From assembly GCA_963978895.1 (NCBI GenBank), contig OZ022247.1, positions 14,662,312-14,726,311 on the forward strand: a stretch of DNA of 64,000 nt. Reading direction: 5' to 3'. A model generated the notes under the pieces. That model made no database searches, had not been told where the DNA came from, and saw only the letters and a program-made list of their open reading frames with translations. This document shows positions 1-56,704 of the stretch, piece by piece. Each line of letters starts with the position of its first letter. The first letter of the stretch is position 1. The position numbers and the translations under genes are program-made. Source of the DNA: Erpobdella octoculata. Taxonomy: Eukaryota; Annelida; Clitellata; Hirudinida; Erpobdellidae.

Positions 1-1060
1 TAGAAAATTCAAAAACAAATCAATCTCTTCAAGTCTCATCAAATTATCTAAAAAATTAACAGAGTAATTCAGTAAAAAGTGATTAAAAATTAAATCTGTC
101 CAAGCCTCATCAAGATATCATAAGCACTTATTTCTGTAGACCCGTTTCTGAAAAGAAAAGTGACGGAAGTCTTTTAGATGAGAAAAAAATATGAGTACAA
201 TTTTTTTAATAAATATTACCATTTTTAGTTTAGCAACAAAGTAACTTACATCAGGACGGCGCACCATCATTAGATTGGTTAAGGAACGCTGAGCACAGCT
301 CACACGTAAATCTCCTGGTGGATCCATCTTTTACAGAGACCACACTGCACCCAGTCGGAAGTTCGATTCCTTGTACAGTAGGCGCAGTAATCGTCCATTG
401 GATCGGAAGCAATCAAAATGGATTTGGCATAATGCAACCTCAAACTGTCCGGATTCAGCAAAAATCCCACAATTATAACTGTTTTTTTGACGTGGAGTTA
501 GTGGGGCATCAACAAAATTAAGTCCAGACTTTTTAATTTTAGTACCTGGCCTGTAGTTTTTATTATATTTACTTAAGAATCTGAAAAATTTGGCTTGGAC
601 AGATTGATTTGTTTTTGAAATATCTATTAAAATATGTAAATTTTATTAAAATGCCTCGACTTTGAATTTTCTATATAAAATGCGTGAAGAGTTAGCAACA
701 GATTTTATCGAACAGTTTTTACTGAATTACTCTGCTAATTTTTTCGATATTTTGATGAGATTTGGACAGATTGATTTGTTTTTTAAATATCTATTAAAAT
801 ATGTAAATTTTATTAAAATGCCTCGACTTTGAATTTTCTATATAAAACGCGTGAAGAGTTAGCAACAGATTTTGAGTAGCCTATTGTAAATAAAGACCGC
901 GATCGATTTAATCGCAATAGTTTTTACCATATAACTCTGTTAATAATTGAGGCATTTAGTTGAAAATAGTACAGATCATTTTGTTTTTTAATTTCCTATT
1001 AAAATATATTAAAAAAAATAAAATGCCTCGACTTTGAAATTTCCTTATATAATGCAGGCA
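1..1060. repeat. Tandem and inverted repeats at left edge
   Basis: No host gene seen. A unit of roughly 170-200 bp containing ACAGATTGATTTG, AAATGCCTCGACTTTGAA and GTTAGCAACAGATTTT occurs at about 597-710, again at about 765-870, and degenerate at about 970-1060. Bases 1-75 are an inverted copy of about 715-795 (both contain ACTGAATTACTCTG on one strand), so the region can fold back. It may be the 5' end of the hAT element that follows, or a separate repeat. Confidence 0.6.
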
Positions 1061-1126
1061 AAGTTAGCTACTGTTGCTAACTTCAGCGACGTTAAGTTAG
1101 CTACTGTTGCTAACTTCAGCGACGTC
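1061..1126. repeat. 33-bp perfect tandem duplication
   Basis: Two adjacent 33-bp copies (1061-1093 and 1094-1126), each starting AAGTTAGCTACTGTTGC and containing CTTCAGCGACGT, differ only in the last base. They sit just upstream of the hAT transposase promoter and could be transposase-binding subterminal repeats, which is inference. Confidence 0.8.
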
Positions 1127-1258
1127 ATGGAACATAATTTATGCTGAAGCCCATGAATGCTGATAAGTTCTACGACTGATGACGGCTATATAAAATAAAC
1201 TTGACTCTTTTTGACTCCTTCTTGTTCACAATTTGTTTACTTTGTTAAAGAAAAGAGT

Positions 1259-1376
1259 ATGCCGCGAGAAAAATCCAAGTTTAAGTTACGTTGTTGCGAG
1301 TTAGCCTGCGGGAACCTGGTTCGATCTGATAAATGGATGGAGCATTGTCGAAAGCGTCACGCTTTCAAATGTACTA
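1259..1376 (+). CDS. hAT transposase exon 1 (zinc-finger-like)
   Basis: Short exon starting at the ATG of MPREKSKFKLRCC. It encodes a Cys/His cluster (CC-x3-C, later H-x-x-x-x-H, then C) resembling a degenerate C2H2/BED-like finger. A TATA-like TATATAAAATA lies at about 1188. The exon ends at ACTAG|GTTAGC in phase 2, and the acceptor GCTTAG at 1776-1781 restores the frame of the main transposase ORF. I therefore read it as the first exon of the hAT gene downstream. The splice is inferred only from signals and phase. Confidence 0.5.
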
Positions 1377-1781
1377 GGTTAGCTTACCTTGTCATTGTAA
1401 AAGAAATAATTTTGAAAAATTGAGACGGATTTTTAAACATCAACACATATTTTTGTGGTATTGCGATTTCTGCGCCAACTTACAGGGTTACGAAAAGTTT
1501 TAGCATTTACACAAACATATATACATACATACATACATACATACATACACAGCCGTATTGAATGTAGGACATTTTCCACCTCGGAAATTCCTTTAAAACT
1601 ATTTTTTACTGATAATTATAGTTAATAGTTAAAAATTTAGTCTAGTAGTTCTTATTATATTTTGCAAATTTTCACACGGGGAACGTCCGGCGGATAATGT
1701 TCGTTCCCCGGACGTTTATATAACCATTAAAATTGCTTTCTTTTTCAATAAGTTTTACAAATCGCGTTTTATTTTGCTTAG

Positions 1782-4451
1782 GAATATGGAAATCAAATAT
1801 AAAGTTATTGAATTTCAAGACGCAAGTGGTCAGTGGAAACCTTGTAAATCCTCTGTTGATGATGTTGTTGAATCGATGCCTGTTTCAAATCTACATAGTC
1901 CTATTGTTACCGACGGCACCTTCAGTAACATTGCTGTGGCCGATGACACACTCAGTGGCCTTTCTGTCGATGAAGATGACACACTCTGTTACCTCACTGT
2001 TAACGATGACACACTTTCTGCCCTCGCTGTAACCGATGAAAATGACACACTCTCTGACCTCGCTGTAATCGATGAAAACGATGTTAACGATGACGCACTC
2101 AATGACCTTCCTCTTACCGATTACACACCCTGTGATTTTGACCAGCTTCCGTTATTACTCTCAACTCCAATTGAATCTACCACTGCCGGTACGGTGTCTG
2201 ATAAAGAAAGACATGTCAATCAGAACGATCCATCATTATTTGTAAACCACCGGATTACATCTTCCATTATTTTGCAATTAATAAATTCACCATATCAGTC
2301 CGACAAATACTACAATTTTACCAAAATCAATGGGCGCTCATTTATGAGTGAATGGTTCAGAATCTGCCAACCTGACAAAACGTGGAAAACTCGCACGTGG
2401 CTTTCGTACAGCACATTAACCAACAGCGCATTTTGTTCTACATGTCTACTTTTTGGTGGTCCTACAGCTGATAAAACTTGGACACAGCAAGGTTACACGG
2501 GATGGAAATCTGGACATGGTCTCGGTGGTATCGAACGGCATGAAGCTTCAGCACAGCATCGTCAAACAGAATTGATCCGTTTTCAGTGGATTCATGAAAA
2601 CAGACTTGACCAAACTCCTATTGTTGCAAATAAATTAATTGTTGAGCAGAACAGGCGAGTTATGTATATAGCTGTAAAAACAATGAAGTTTTTAGCAACG
2701 GAAATGATGGCAGTTCTGGGGCACACAAATAAAGAGGGAAAATTCCTGCATCTTTTTAGAGAGTTTTCGGAATTCGATTCTTGTGCTTCCGGCTACTTGA
2801 CAAAATTAGACAAAATCCGCCAAAGAGATGTTCGAAATAAACCAGAGGTCAACTTTCTCAGCCTATTGAATTGTCGTCGTCTTTTAAAAACAATGAAAGC
2901 TTAGTCGTAGATAAAATATGCTCAGAAATTTATCTGCAAAAAGCTTTTTCAATAATCATTGATGGAACACAAGATTTGTCAAAAAAAGACACTCAAGTTG
3001 TGCTTGTTCGTTATATTTCTACAACAAACGGATACATTCGACCTGTCGAAAAATTGATTGAAGCATTTACGACTTCAGACTGCAGTGGTCAGGGGCTGTG
3101 TGACCGAGTTGTGCCAATTTTTTAAAACTTGGGACTTGAGTTTGATTGGATTATAGGGCAAAGTTACGACGGTGCAAGTAATATGAGTGGCAAATACTCT
3201 GGTCTGCAGGTTAAAATTAGCGAATTAAGTAAAAAAGCACTGTACGTATGGTGTCAGGCACATAGACTCAATCTACTTGTTGAAGGAATTTTAAAAAGTT
3301 CTCCACAGGTTGTAGGAACATTGAGTTTGCTGCAGGAACTTTACAACTTTTTTAATGGATACAAAAGGAATGCCGTTTTAACGGCAGCTCAAAAAGATGA
3401 GCCTCGCGTAAAGACTCTTAAAAGAGTTTCGGAGACAACGAGGTCTTGGCGAAGCGTAGAAGATGGGATTTGCGTTGTTCTTGATCGCTATGACAGCATT
3501 ATTGATGCACTGGAAGAACTTTCTACAGTGTTCAGTTATGACGCAACTACTGTATGCAGCGCCGATGGCCTGACACGTCGCTTAAGGGAATTTGACATCA
3601 TTGTGACACTTTTCATGCTCCGCAATATTTTTGAAAATACGGGACTCGTGTCTCGTTTGCTACAAGGAGTTGCATGTGATTATGGGGTTGCAGCATCACT
3701 TATTCAAGATTGTGTCAATAAATTTAATAAAATGAGAGACAATGCCGACATGGGCTGGAACAAACTGATTACTGAAGCAAATCAGTTTGCAGTTGACCAT
3801 TTCATTGAGTCAAACTTCCCCGTTAAACGCCAAAAAAGAACAAAACTAATGCCGGGAGAAGTGACTCGAGATGAACGAATCCAAGACCCGGAAAAAGCTT
3901 TTAAAGTAAATACCTATATACCAGCACTAGTATGTGTTCAGAGTGAGTTTAGAAAAAGGTTTACTGACAAGGCCATTGATGTTTTGCGCGAAGTTCAGTT
4001 TTTTACGCCTCGTTTTTTGCTATCCAGCCTGCCAGACATTCAAAGTGTAAATATTGAAAAACTGTGCAATTTTTACGAGATGGATGCAATGAATGTTGCA
4101 AAAGAATTAACAGAGTTTAGACCAGTCTTTCAAAAACTACACACGATTATATGCGTAAATGATCTGATGTCCGGCACACGTTCGATGCAGAATGAAAGTG
4201 AAAATGAAGATGAAGGTGACGATATTGAGACCGATAGCAAGGTTAATAATTGTAAAAAATGGGCCGAACAAAAATTTGTTAAACCACTTAGAGCGCTTCA
4301 GGAATTGTCTGGATTTCCCGCATTGGACATCTTGTACAAGATATTTGTGTCGCTTGCAATTGCAAGCGCCAGTGCCGAGAGAGCAATGAGCAGGGTTCGA
4401 CTCATTAAGAACCGGTTATTCAAAATGAATACAAAGACAACGCAAATATAG
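1782..4451 (+). pseudogene. hAT transposase, ZMYM-like (TTF-DUF4371-hAT_C), broken
   Basis: Transposase-derived coding region. In order it holds an acidic N-terminus with repeats of the form DDTLS-x-LAV (about residues 40-105), a TTF-type zinc finger around FCSTCLLFGG and HEASAQHR, a DUF4371/RNase H-like core (IDGTQDLSKKD, SYDGASNMSGKYSGLQ, WCQAHRLNLLVEG), and the hAT dimerisation domain at the C-terminus (FVSLAIASASAERAMSRV). The ORF is broken by a frameshift near 2871-2904 and one in-frame TAA at 3123-3125. The end (NTKTTQI) looks truncated. A catalytically complete protein is therefore unlikely without recoding. It resembles host genes called zinc finger MYM-type 1-like, which are themselves domesticated or active hATs. 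I could not identify convincing terminal inverted repeats. Confidence 0.8.
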
Positions 4452-4690
4452 CATAGAAAACGAGACGTTATTGAATTCTTATTGGCTGAGCGAGTAAATA
4501 TGTTATTGCGCGTAACGCGACATTGTGTTATGTAATGAGACAAAAGATTACGCCTAAAATCATTAATAACTAGAGTACCATAACTGCTCATTCGTGGTAT
4601 CTTCATACAGACATTCTACAACATATTCTCTATTGAATGGTATAAAAATTGGCTTGTCTATTAAAATTTTCCATGTTGCCTTGAGGCGTG

Positions 4691-4836
4691 CTAGATCAAG
4701 GATATCTTGATATAATAAATTGATGTAACGATCTACAAAAAAATCTTGATGTAACTATGACGTAATTGGCTGATTTGTCCAGGCCTACTAGAGTAGGTTG
4801 TGGATCCAGTTGTTATATCAAGATATCCTTGGCTAG
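4691..4836. repeat. Inverted repeat, hairpin 1
   Basis: CTAGATCAAGGATATCTTGA at 4691 is repeated in inverse as TTATATCAAGATATCCTTGG at 4813-4836, with a loop of about 97 bp. First of four consecutive palindromes. Confidence 0.85.
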
Positions 4837-4887
4837 ACCATGGACATCTATATAATAGTATGCTATTATATAGACGTCCATGGCTAG
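4833..4887. repeat. Inverted repeat, hairpin 2
   Basis: Arms of about 26 bp (CCATGGACATCTATATAATA and its complement) with a 2-4 bp loop; both ends carry CTAG. Shares its left CTAG with the end of hairpin 1. Confidence 0.85.
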
Positions 4888-5008
4888 ATCTACCAGTCTA
4901 TTACGTAAGTAGTCGTATAACGGTGGTCAGCAGGCTTCAGTTGATAAAATTAGTGCGCGTAGGCATGTAATAAAAATTATTATGCAATTGTACCTATATA
5001 CACTTTCA

Positions 5009-5090
5009 GTCCTAGAGATCAAAAAAGTGGCGCTGCAATTGAAAAATATTATATAGTGATTGCAGCGCCACTTCTTTTGATCTCTAGGAC
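5009..5090. repeat. Inverted repeat, hairpin 3
   Basis: Arms of 31-32 bp (GTCCTAGAGATCAAAA and GTGGCGCTGCAAT) with one single-base length difference and a loop of about 18 bp. Confidence 0.85.
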
Positions 5091-5120
5091 CATGGACTTC
5101 TTAATATTAAGAAGTCCATG
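5091..5120. repeat. Perfect 30-bp palindrome, hairpin 4
   Basis: CATGGACTTCTTAAT followed immediately by its reverse complement, with no spacer. Directly abuts hairpin 3. Confidence 0.9.
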
Positions 5121-5274
5121 ATAATATAGATGGTTGCTTGTATTAAATCTGGGTCGCTTTCGACCATTCAAGAAATTTCCACCTACGAAAACAAAATCGT
5201 AACTTGGCTATAAATTGTGTTTTGATAACGGTTGTTCAAAAGCCGCGACTGAAATACTTAAAAAATATCGTGAA

Positions 5275-5401
5275 ATGGATACTAAAAACGTTCTCGATTT
5301 AGACTGGCGAACCATTCAGGAAGCACAAGAGTATATAGAAAAATACAAGCTCGAACAACTTTTCAAAAATTTGACCGCTCTTTTGGTTTTCAGACAACCC
5401 A
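5275..5401 (+). CDS. EFCAB10: EFCAB10-like exon 1
   Basis: Encodes MDTKNVLDLDWRTIQEAQEY then IEKYKLEQLFKNLTALLVFR and QP. The segment matches the N-terminal helix of EFCAB10, where a similar block of the form 'EQHK..ELLNYLTS.LLFFRPE' precedes a divergent EF-hand. The frame is open back to a TAA at 5200-5202; the first in-frame ATG is at 5275, so either this ATG or a splice site further upstream starts the exon. The donor CCCA|GTTCGT (phase 1) fits the exon at 11141. EFCAB10 is a small EF-hand protein linked by expression to ciliated cells; its function here is not shown by the sequence. Confidence 0.6.
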
Positions 5402-5815
5402 GTTCGTGTGGTTAAACATTCAATTGTTTTAATAACTGTCTTAGTTTGTGGAACTGCCAGATTTAAACAGAATTTCAATTGCATAATTATAATCGTTTAA
5501 TTACTACATTTACTGCGATGCAACATTTCCTGGAAGATTTTTGTTCAGGGAGGTTACTTGTAAGCGCACGCCGTACATACCAAAGCAGCAAAAATACATG
5601 TTATAGTTAATTAATCAACCAACCAACCAATCAATTAGAATTATTCAGAATATTTATGGAGTGCTTTCCACATAGCTCTACGGAAAAACGGTTTTATCCT
5701 CTACTCGTCTATTCTACACTACTATAGTGCTCTGACTTAAATTTTGGCATTTATGATATTACATAAATCTCTATTAATCTGTTATTCAATTTTTGTTTTC
5801 TTTTCAGTAGTTAAG
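5402..5815. other. EFCAB10-like intron 1, left end
   Basis: AT-rich intron sequence with no recognised feature other than short (CCAA)n-like runs near 5612. Confidence 0.5.
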
Positions 5816-6000
5816 GCGGTGGATCCAGCAGTTTCGTAATGGGGCCCAACAATTTTTTTAGTTTTTTTAAATTTTGATTTCTGTTGTAATGCAGTCCGTT
5901 TGTAAAATATCTTGAATTTTCTTTATTCGGTAAAACAAAACAAAAGAAATTGAGATTGAACTTTTTATTTACTCTTTTCTCTTTCACTTATATATATATA

Positions 6001-6299
6001 TAAGACTCTACTAGGAATCGAACCCACGTGTCTACGGCAACACCGCCTCGCCTAAATGTAAGCGCTCTTACCAACTGAGCCATCGACCATCACCAATAAA
6101 ATGATGGCTAAAAGTCTCAGTCTTTCGGAGCTACTTAACATTAGACTACGACTATGATAGGTTCAGAACTCCTTACTTCGGCTCGACTCGACAGCTAGTC
6201 TGCTGCCAGATAGGTAATTTTTTTGCGAAGTGAAACACTGCGTTGAAATGTTTCAAGAGCCTACAAATAGGATGACTAACTGTCACCACAAGTAACGCA

Positions 6300-6304
<5 letters not shown>
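6001..6304 (-). mobile_element. tRNA-derived SINE unit
   Basis: Read on the minus strand, 6090-6008 has an A-box TGGCTCAGTTGG and a B-box GGTTCGATTCC, the internal promoter of a tRNA-related SINE. It continues into a non-tRNA body (ACTACGACTATGATAGG, GATGACTAACTGTCACC) ending at ACGCAAATAT(TA)n. It is not a tRNA gene: no acceptor stem or CCA-side pairing is evident. Confidence 0.65.

Positions 6305-6383
<79 letters not shown>
6305..6383. repeat. (TA)n microsatellite
   Basis: About 79 bp of pure TA at the SINE end. Confidence 0.95.
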
Positions 6384-6388
<5 letters not shown>

Positions 6389-6619
6389 GGAAACATAGCG
6401 TTGATATGTTTTTACGAGCCACATATATCAGAAACTTGGATGGTTTACAATCCACCACGAAATAACGCAAATATAAATGTATTATATATATATATTTATA
6501 AGACTCTACTATATATATATATATATTTATAAGTCTCTACTATATATATATATATTTATAAGACTCTACTATATATATATATATTTATAAGACTCTACTA
6601 TATATATATATATTTATAA

Positions 6620-6790
6620 GACTCTACTAGGAATCGAGCCCACGTGTCTACGGCAACACCGCCTCGCCTAAATGCAAGCGCTCTTACCAACTGAGCCACC
6701 GACCATCACCAATAAAATGATGGCTAGAAGTCTGAGTCTTTCGGAGCTACTTAACATTAGACTACGACTATGATAGGCTCCGCGTATTGC
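6620..6790 (-). mobile_element. tRNA-derived SINE unit, second copy
   Basis: Near-identical to the unit at 6001, with B-box GGTTCGATTCC mutated to GGCTCGATTCC and A-box TGGCTCAGTTGG at about 6695-6706. It is preceded by a tandem array (6480-6625) of (TA)n plus TTATAAGACTCTACTA, roughly 50 bp per unit. Confidence 0.6.
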
Positions 6791-7291
6791 GAAATTGCTA
6801 ACATACATACAGACAGACATAGGAAATTATGTATATTGATATATGATATATAGATAATGATTAAATCGCTTCAGAAACTATTGATTATTGTTTTGGATTG
6901 ATTGATTGAAAATAAGTATTGAAATTATTTGAAATAATTATTAAATCGCTTAGAAAACTATTGAATATTGTTTTGACGGGTGGCTAAAGTCTATGCTGAA
7001 AGTTTCAAAGTTCTAACTTGTCTAAAGGTTGGTGAAAAATCAATTCAAACATTTTGACGACAAACAGACAGAGAAGTCAAGTTAAGTTAAAGTGTATAAA
7101 AAAGGCGTCTTGATAGAAAGTGAAAGAGAAAAGAGTAAATAAAAAGTTCAATCTCAATTTCTTTTGTTTTGTTTTACCGAATAAAGAAAATTCAAGATAT
7201 TTTACAAACGGACTGCATTACAACAGAAATCAAAATTTAAAAAAACTAAAAAAATTGTTGGGCCCCATTACGAAACTGCTGGATCCACCGC

Positions 7292-9795
<2,504 letters not shown>

Positions 9796-9799
9796 CTTA

Positions 9800-10128
<329 letters not shown>

Positions 10129-10169
10129 CAAGCGGGAACGAGAGAGCATGCTGGAACGGGAAAGCATGC

Positions 10170-10540
10170 GGGAAAGGATTGAGATTGATTTTTTTAAATT
10201 GTCATAATTTTGTACATTAAACTTTTAATAAGAAAACCAAAATAATTTATTAAGCAAAACAACATTTGCTGGGTCAGCTAGTATTTATATGAAAATCAAA
10301 GAGCATGATTTGTAGACATCGTAACAATACATTTAATCTAAAAGTTTAAATACTTACAAAATTTCACCCCTCAAAAAGGAAAAAGTAGAAAATAATATTT
10401 ACATCATACAAAAATACCTTTTTTGAGAAACGTGTACCTACAACCTAAGCTAAATTTGCCGTTTAAATACCTACAGTTAATTAGCAAGAAAAACAACTTG
10501 CAGACAAAAACTGATATATTATCAAAACGATCTTGCATGA
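10170..10540. other. Intronic AT-rich sequence
   Basis: Nothing recognised beyond a possible Helitron-like tail (GGGTCAGCTAGT at about 10,270). Confidence 0.4.
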
Positions 10541-10542
10541 GT

Positions 10543-11025
10543 TTAGGGTCATCCATAAATGATGTCACAAGATTCTGGCTGTTTTTGCCCTTTCCCTTGT
10601 CACACGTTGTGACAAAAAGTCAGACCCCTCACTAAATATGACATCTCAAAATCTGCACCCTACCTCTAAAAGTTATAATTGTAAAAATGAAATGTACAGG
10701 TTTTAAATTATTTGTATACTGCCAGTGGATAGGACTGCGTCTCTCTAGAGAAAAAAAGCACTATTCAAAAAAATTAATCTAGTTGTAGTTTAGTAATATT
10801 AAGGCCATCGGCAGAGTCCAGCCTCAACTCTGCTTCTCTGATGCTCAAGAATGGAATGTGGCTTAGTCACAAGAATATATTGAGAAAGTTAAAAGACAAT
10901 GTTTTGATTCATGTTGATGTGATGTCACACATCATAGACTCTCCCTACCCCTTGTCACATATCTTCACAAATGTGTGACCCTTCTCCTTCCTAATAGAGT
11001 TATGTAATTGATGGATGTTCCCTTA
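10543..11025. mobile_element. Putative MITE with imperfect TIRs
   Basis: Left end AGGGTCATCCATAAATGATG and the reverse complement of the right end (AGGGAACATCCATCAATTAC) are similar. Both flanks carry subterminal CCTTGTCACA and TGTGAC(C) motifs. No ORF. Confidence 0.5.
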
Positions 11026-11140
11026 CATATAATTAAATACGTATTACATTGTCTATTGATCACATTCGTTAAAACTGCAAAGTTTAGTGTAATTGTTTTT
11101 TTTCAATGTGTCGTATTTAATTAAAAAAAATTAATTTCAG

Positions 11141-11281
11141 GAGATCCATTTGAATTTATTCAGCGTCAGATTATGACGCTTACGAAATATTCTCTATTTG
11201 AAGAGCATGATCTTGAGATTATGTATGACGTTCTTGATTCTGAAAAATCTGGATGTTTGACAAAAGAGAAGTGTTCTGTCG
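11141..11281 (+). CDS. EFCAB10: EFCAB10-like exon 2 (EF-hand)
   Basis: Acceptor TTAATTTCAG|GAGATCC and donor GTCG|GTCTGT, phases 1 and 1, matching both neighbours. It encodes DPFEFIQRQI, then LFEEHDLEIMYDVLDSEKSG and CLTKEKCSVG. The loop DSEKSGCLTKEK has the EF-hand spacing but ends in Lys instead of Glu at position 12, so calcium binding may be weak or lost. EFCAB10 orthologues also have a divergent EF-hand. Confidence 0.65.
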
Positions 11282-11642
11282 GTCTGTGCTGCACATTAGT
11301 TAAACAAAACAGTCATTTAAATTATATGATTATCTTCAGAGATGTCATTTCAGCAGAACCCCATGGGGGGGGGGGGACAAGATCTTTCAGCTTTTATTCC
11401 AGACAATAATAACATTTTTAATTTCAAGCATCTCCTAAAGACCCACTTTTACGATTATCATGATTGATGACAGTTGACAATTATCACTATTATTGTTATT
11501 CATTTCTATTATTAATTGTTTTTTGAAGCTCCTTAGAAGTAATTATATTAACGGCGCTATATAGATTGTCAAATAATAAAAATAGGTCCCACACATTTTA
11601 TTATTTTATCCAAATATTGTTAAAATTATCCTCCCAGATAAG

Positions 11643-11840
11643 CTGATGACCAGGGGGAGGCAGTCGTAGGTACTTTTACACTTTTTGAAGACCTTCAAAC
11701 TTTCTTTCACAAAAACTGGGGGGAGTAGTCGTAAGTACATTTGCACAATTTTTTCAAAGACTTCCACTTTTCCTTTCAAAAAACCTGATAACCGGGAATA
11801 GTAGTTGTAGGTACTTTTCCAAAAATTTTCTGGTATTTTT
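11643..11840. repeat. Tandem repeat, about 70-80 bp x 3
   Basis: Three diverged units containing GTCGTAGGTAC or GTCGTAAGTAC, then TTTT...CACTTT/CAATTTTTT, then AAGACTTCC or AAGACCTTC. Lies in the EFCAB10-like intron 2. Confidence 0.7.
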
Positions 11841-12193
11841 CAACAGTCTACGAGGGTCCACTTCAGTGTCGAGAGCAGTCCACGGCTCCTCCTGTCCCCT
11901 AAATGACGTCTATGATTATCTTTAACAATTGATTTCACTGGCGTAACAGAATGGCTCAGGAATAAAAGGTCGGTCGACATAAGCCAGTATAATATAGGTA
12001 TGTAAGTTATGCACATGTATGGCAGCTCCATCTCCAAGCTGAGTGTTTTAATTTCCCATAATCGACAGAAGCATATACATTTTTTGTTGTTGCTCAACTA
12101 GCCTAGAAGTTGGAGATTACCCTTCAACATCATATAAGCAATATTTTTTTAAACAGATTTATAGCTACATGATTTTGAATATCAGAAAACTTA

Positions 12194-12235
12194 TTGTTAT
12201 TGTTAGCATTCTACGAAGAATGCCAACAATAACAA
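12194..12235. repeat. Hairpin, 19-bp arms
   Basis: TTGTTATTGTTAGCATTCT, four bases, then its complement with one mismatch. Could be a tiny MITE or an RNA hairpin. Confidence 0.75.
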
Positions 12236-12465
12236 TTATAAATCCTTACAATCCGTTGAAAGTCACACTCCTGCGTGCACATGTGCTAGTTTTCTCATAA
12301 CAGCAAGTGTAGATCACTTTAATCATTGGAAGCGTAGGAAAAATAAGAATCACTCTCCAAATTCCAAAAAATTCCATCTACACCATTGCCTTGTGATGAT
12401 ATAATTTACGATGATTTATCGTGTTTGTGGCTGCACAGCTTTAAAAATGATTTCTTTTTATCCAG

Positions 12466-12547
12466 GGCTGCAGACTCTTGGTCTTGGAGAAAGCACCATA
12501 GATCTGTCATCCAACTGTGTACCAAAAAGCAGCTTTGTGGTTCATTG
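12466..12547 (+). CDS. EFCAB10: EFCAB10-like exon 3
   Basis: Acceptor TTTTTATCCAG|GGCTGC and donor CATTG|GTGAGC. It encodes LQTLGLGESTIDLSSNCVPK then SSFVVH. This matches the 'ALKTLGL' block that follows the EF-hand in EFCAB10. Phase (1 in, 2 out) agrees with exon 2. Confidence 0.65.
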
Positions 12548-13517
12548 GTGAGCTACATTCATTCATAGGGGGCTATTCGTAATAAAACCTTTGGAAATAT
12601 AAGTATATTTGCTGGTAATGAGCTTTTGTGCAGTGTGCCAGAATTAGTAAGTCAGCTACTGTAAAAGAATGTATTACAAATCTTTGTGGGGAAAAGATAT
12701 TTTGTAAGGAACTTAATAATATCATAGAACAAACAAACCATTTTAAATAACTGATTTACACTCAAGTAAAAGAACTCTTAAAATATTCCTCCAGTCAAAT
12801 AGCCTTGCAAGATAAATGGGATCTGTTTACAGCTGGCAGAAGATTATAAGAAATAATGAGAAATGAGAAAGAACGCCATCAGACATTTTTTCATCTAAGA
12901 TGGGTTGTGGCATTATCTTGTTGGGACTGTAAATCAACATTGTGGATGAATTTCCTCAATAATTTTGTAACATTACTGCAGTTTAGGCAGTGTTTGAAGT
13001 CATTTTATTTAATACAATCTGAACATTATTATGTTAGAAAAGTAGAGTGGGTGGTGTTAGAAAAGAAACACAAATAGGCAGAATTGTGCGAACAGAAAAG
13101 TAAAATGCAACAAAGTTGACACCGCATGATTGCATGGTAACAAAAACATGAGTGACATGAAAATAACAAGAAAAAACATGTAAATCACACATCCAACGGA
13201 GTAAGCATGTGTTGTGTAGGTGAAAAACTTAATGTTTTCACATTAATGTCCACTTCAAATATAAGCACCAATTATGATACATTCATTTTTATATAATAAT
13301 AATAACAACAATAATAATAATAAAAACAAAGATAACATGAACAGTACTAAACATGATGTGAAAAAATAAAGAAACAACTACAGAACTGCATATGTGGATT
13401 ATGACTGATTGTAACACTTATACATAATTTCTCATTTCAATCAGAGATTGATTGTAACAAATTATTTACGAATAAGAATGGATCTCATGAAACAACAATT
13501 TCACCACTCCTTTCCAG
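12548..13517. other. Convergent intergenic region of EFCAB10-like gene and MIOS
   Basis: The last EFCAB10-like exon should be here. Two candidates keep phase: after CAG at 12,651-12,653 (reads YCKRMYYKSLW...stop) or after ACAG at 12,829-12,832 (reads WQKIIRNNEK-stop). I cannot choose. Minus-strand AATAAA at 13,004-13,009 and plus-strand AATAAA near 13,319 and 13,366 could be poly(A) signals of the two convergent genes. Confidence 0.35.
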
Positions 13518-56271
<42,754 letters not shown>

Positions 56272-56704
56272 TGCACCACTCTTTAAACCAATGAAATACC
56301 AACAATTGAATTTGATCAGTCACAAGTCCACATCAACTGCAGCAGTGATATTTTAGTAACGAAAACTAAAACTAATACGAAAAAGATCGACCATAGTTAA
56401 CTAAAACTATAACGAAACAAAAATTGAATTTCCCAACTAAAACTAAACTAAAACTAGAATGGTTTGTCCTAGAACTAACTAAAACTAAAATAAATAAACT
56501 AAAATATTTAGTTTCTTTTTCGTTATTTGACAAAAGTTTGTAATTAAAATTTATAATGATCACAGACAGCGATGTATTAAGAAACCTAAACAAAATAAAT
56601 TTCATTTCTTTGGTTTCTCAATATCGGCTTGAAATGTCTAAAACGTTCTTTTATTCTCCGTATTTAACAGAAGTTGGTGTGTTGTTTTTGCAACCAATAT
56701 TAAT

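Larger units (their letters stand above)
5816..7291. mobile_element. TIR element with 174-bp arms
   Basis: Bases 5816-5989 and 7118-7291 are near-perfect inverted copies of 174 bp; the outer ends read GCGGTGGATCCAGCAGTTTC and inner ends CTCTTTCACTT. The interior has no transposase. It holds (TA)n, two SINE-like units and a GACAGACAG-containing segment that recurs at about 46,380-46,440. The right arm abuts a PLE 3' coding end, cutting it after NTEVI. A diverged copy of the left tip is at 63,285. Class unknown; it could be a MITE or a foldback element. Confidence 0.8.

Noticed and set aside
1061..1126. CRISPR-like direct repeats
   Set aside because: Two adjacent copies with no spacers in animal DNA. 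No CRISPR array is present anywhere.
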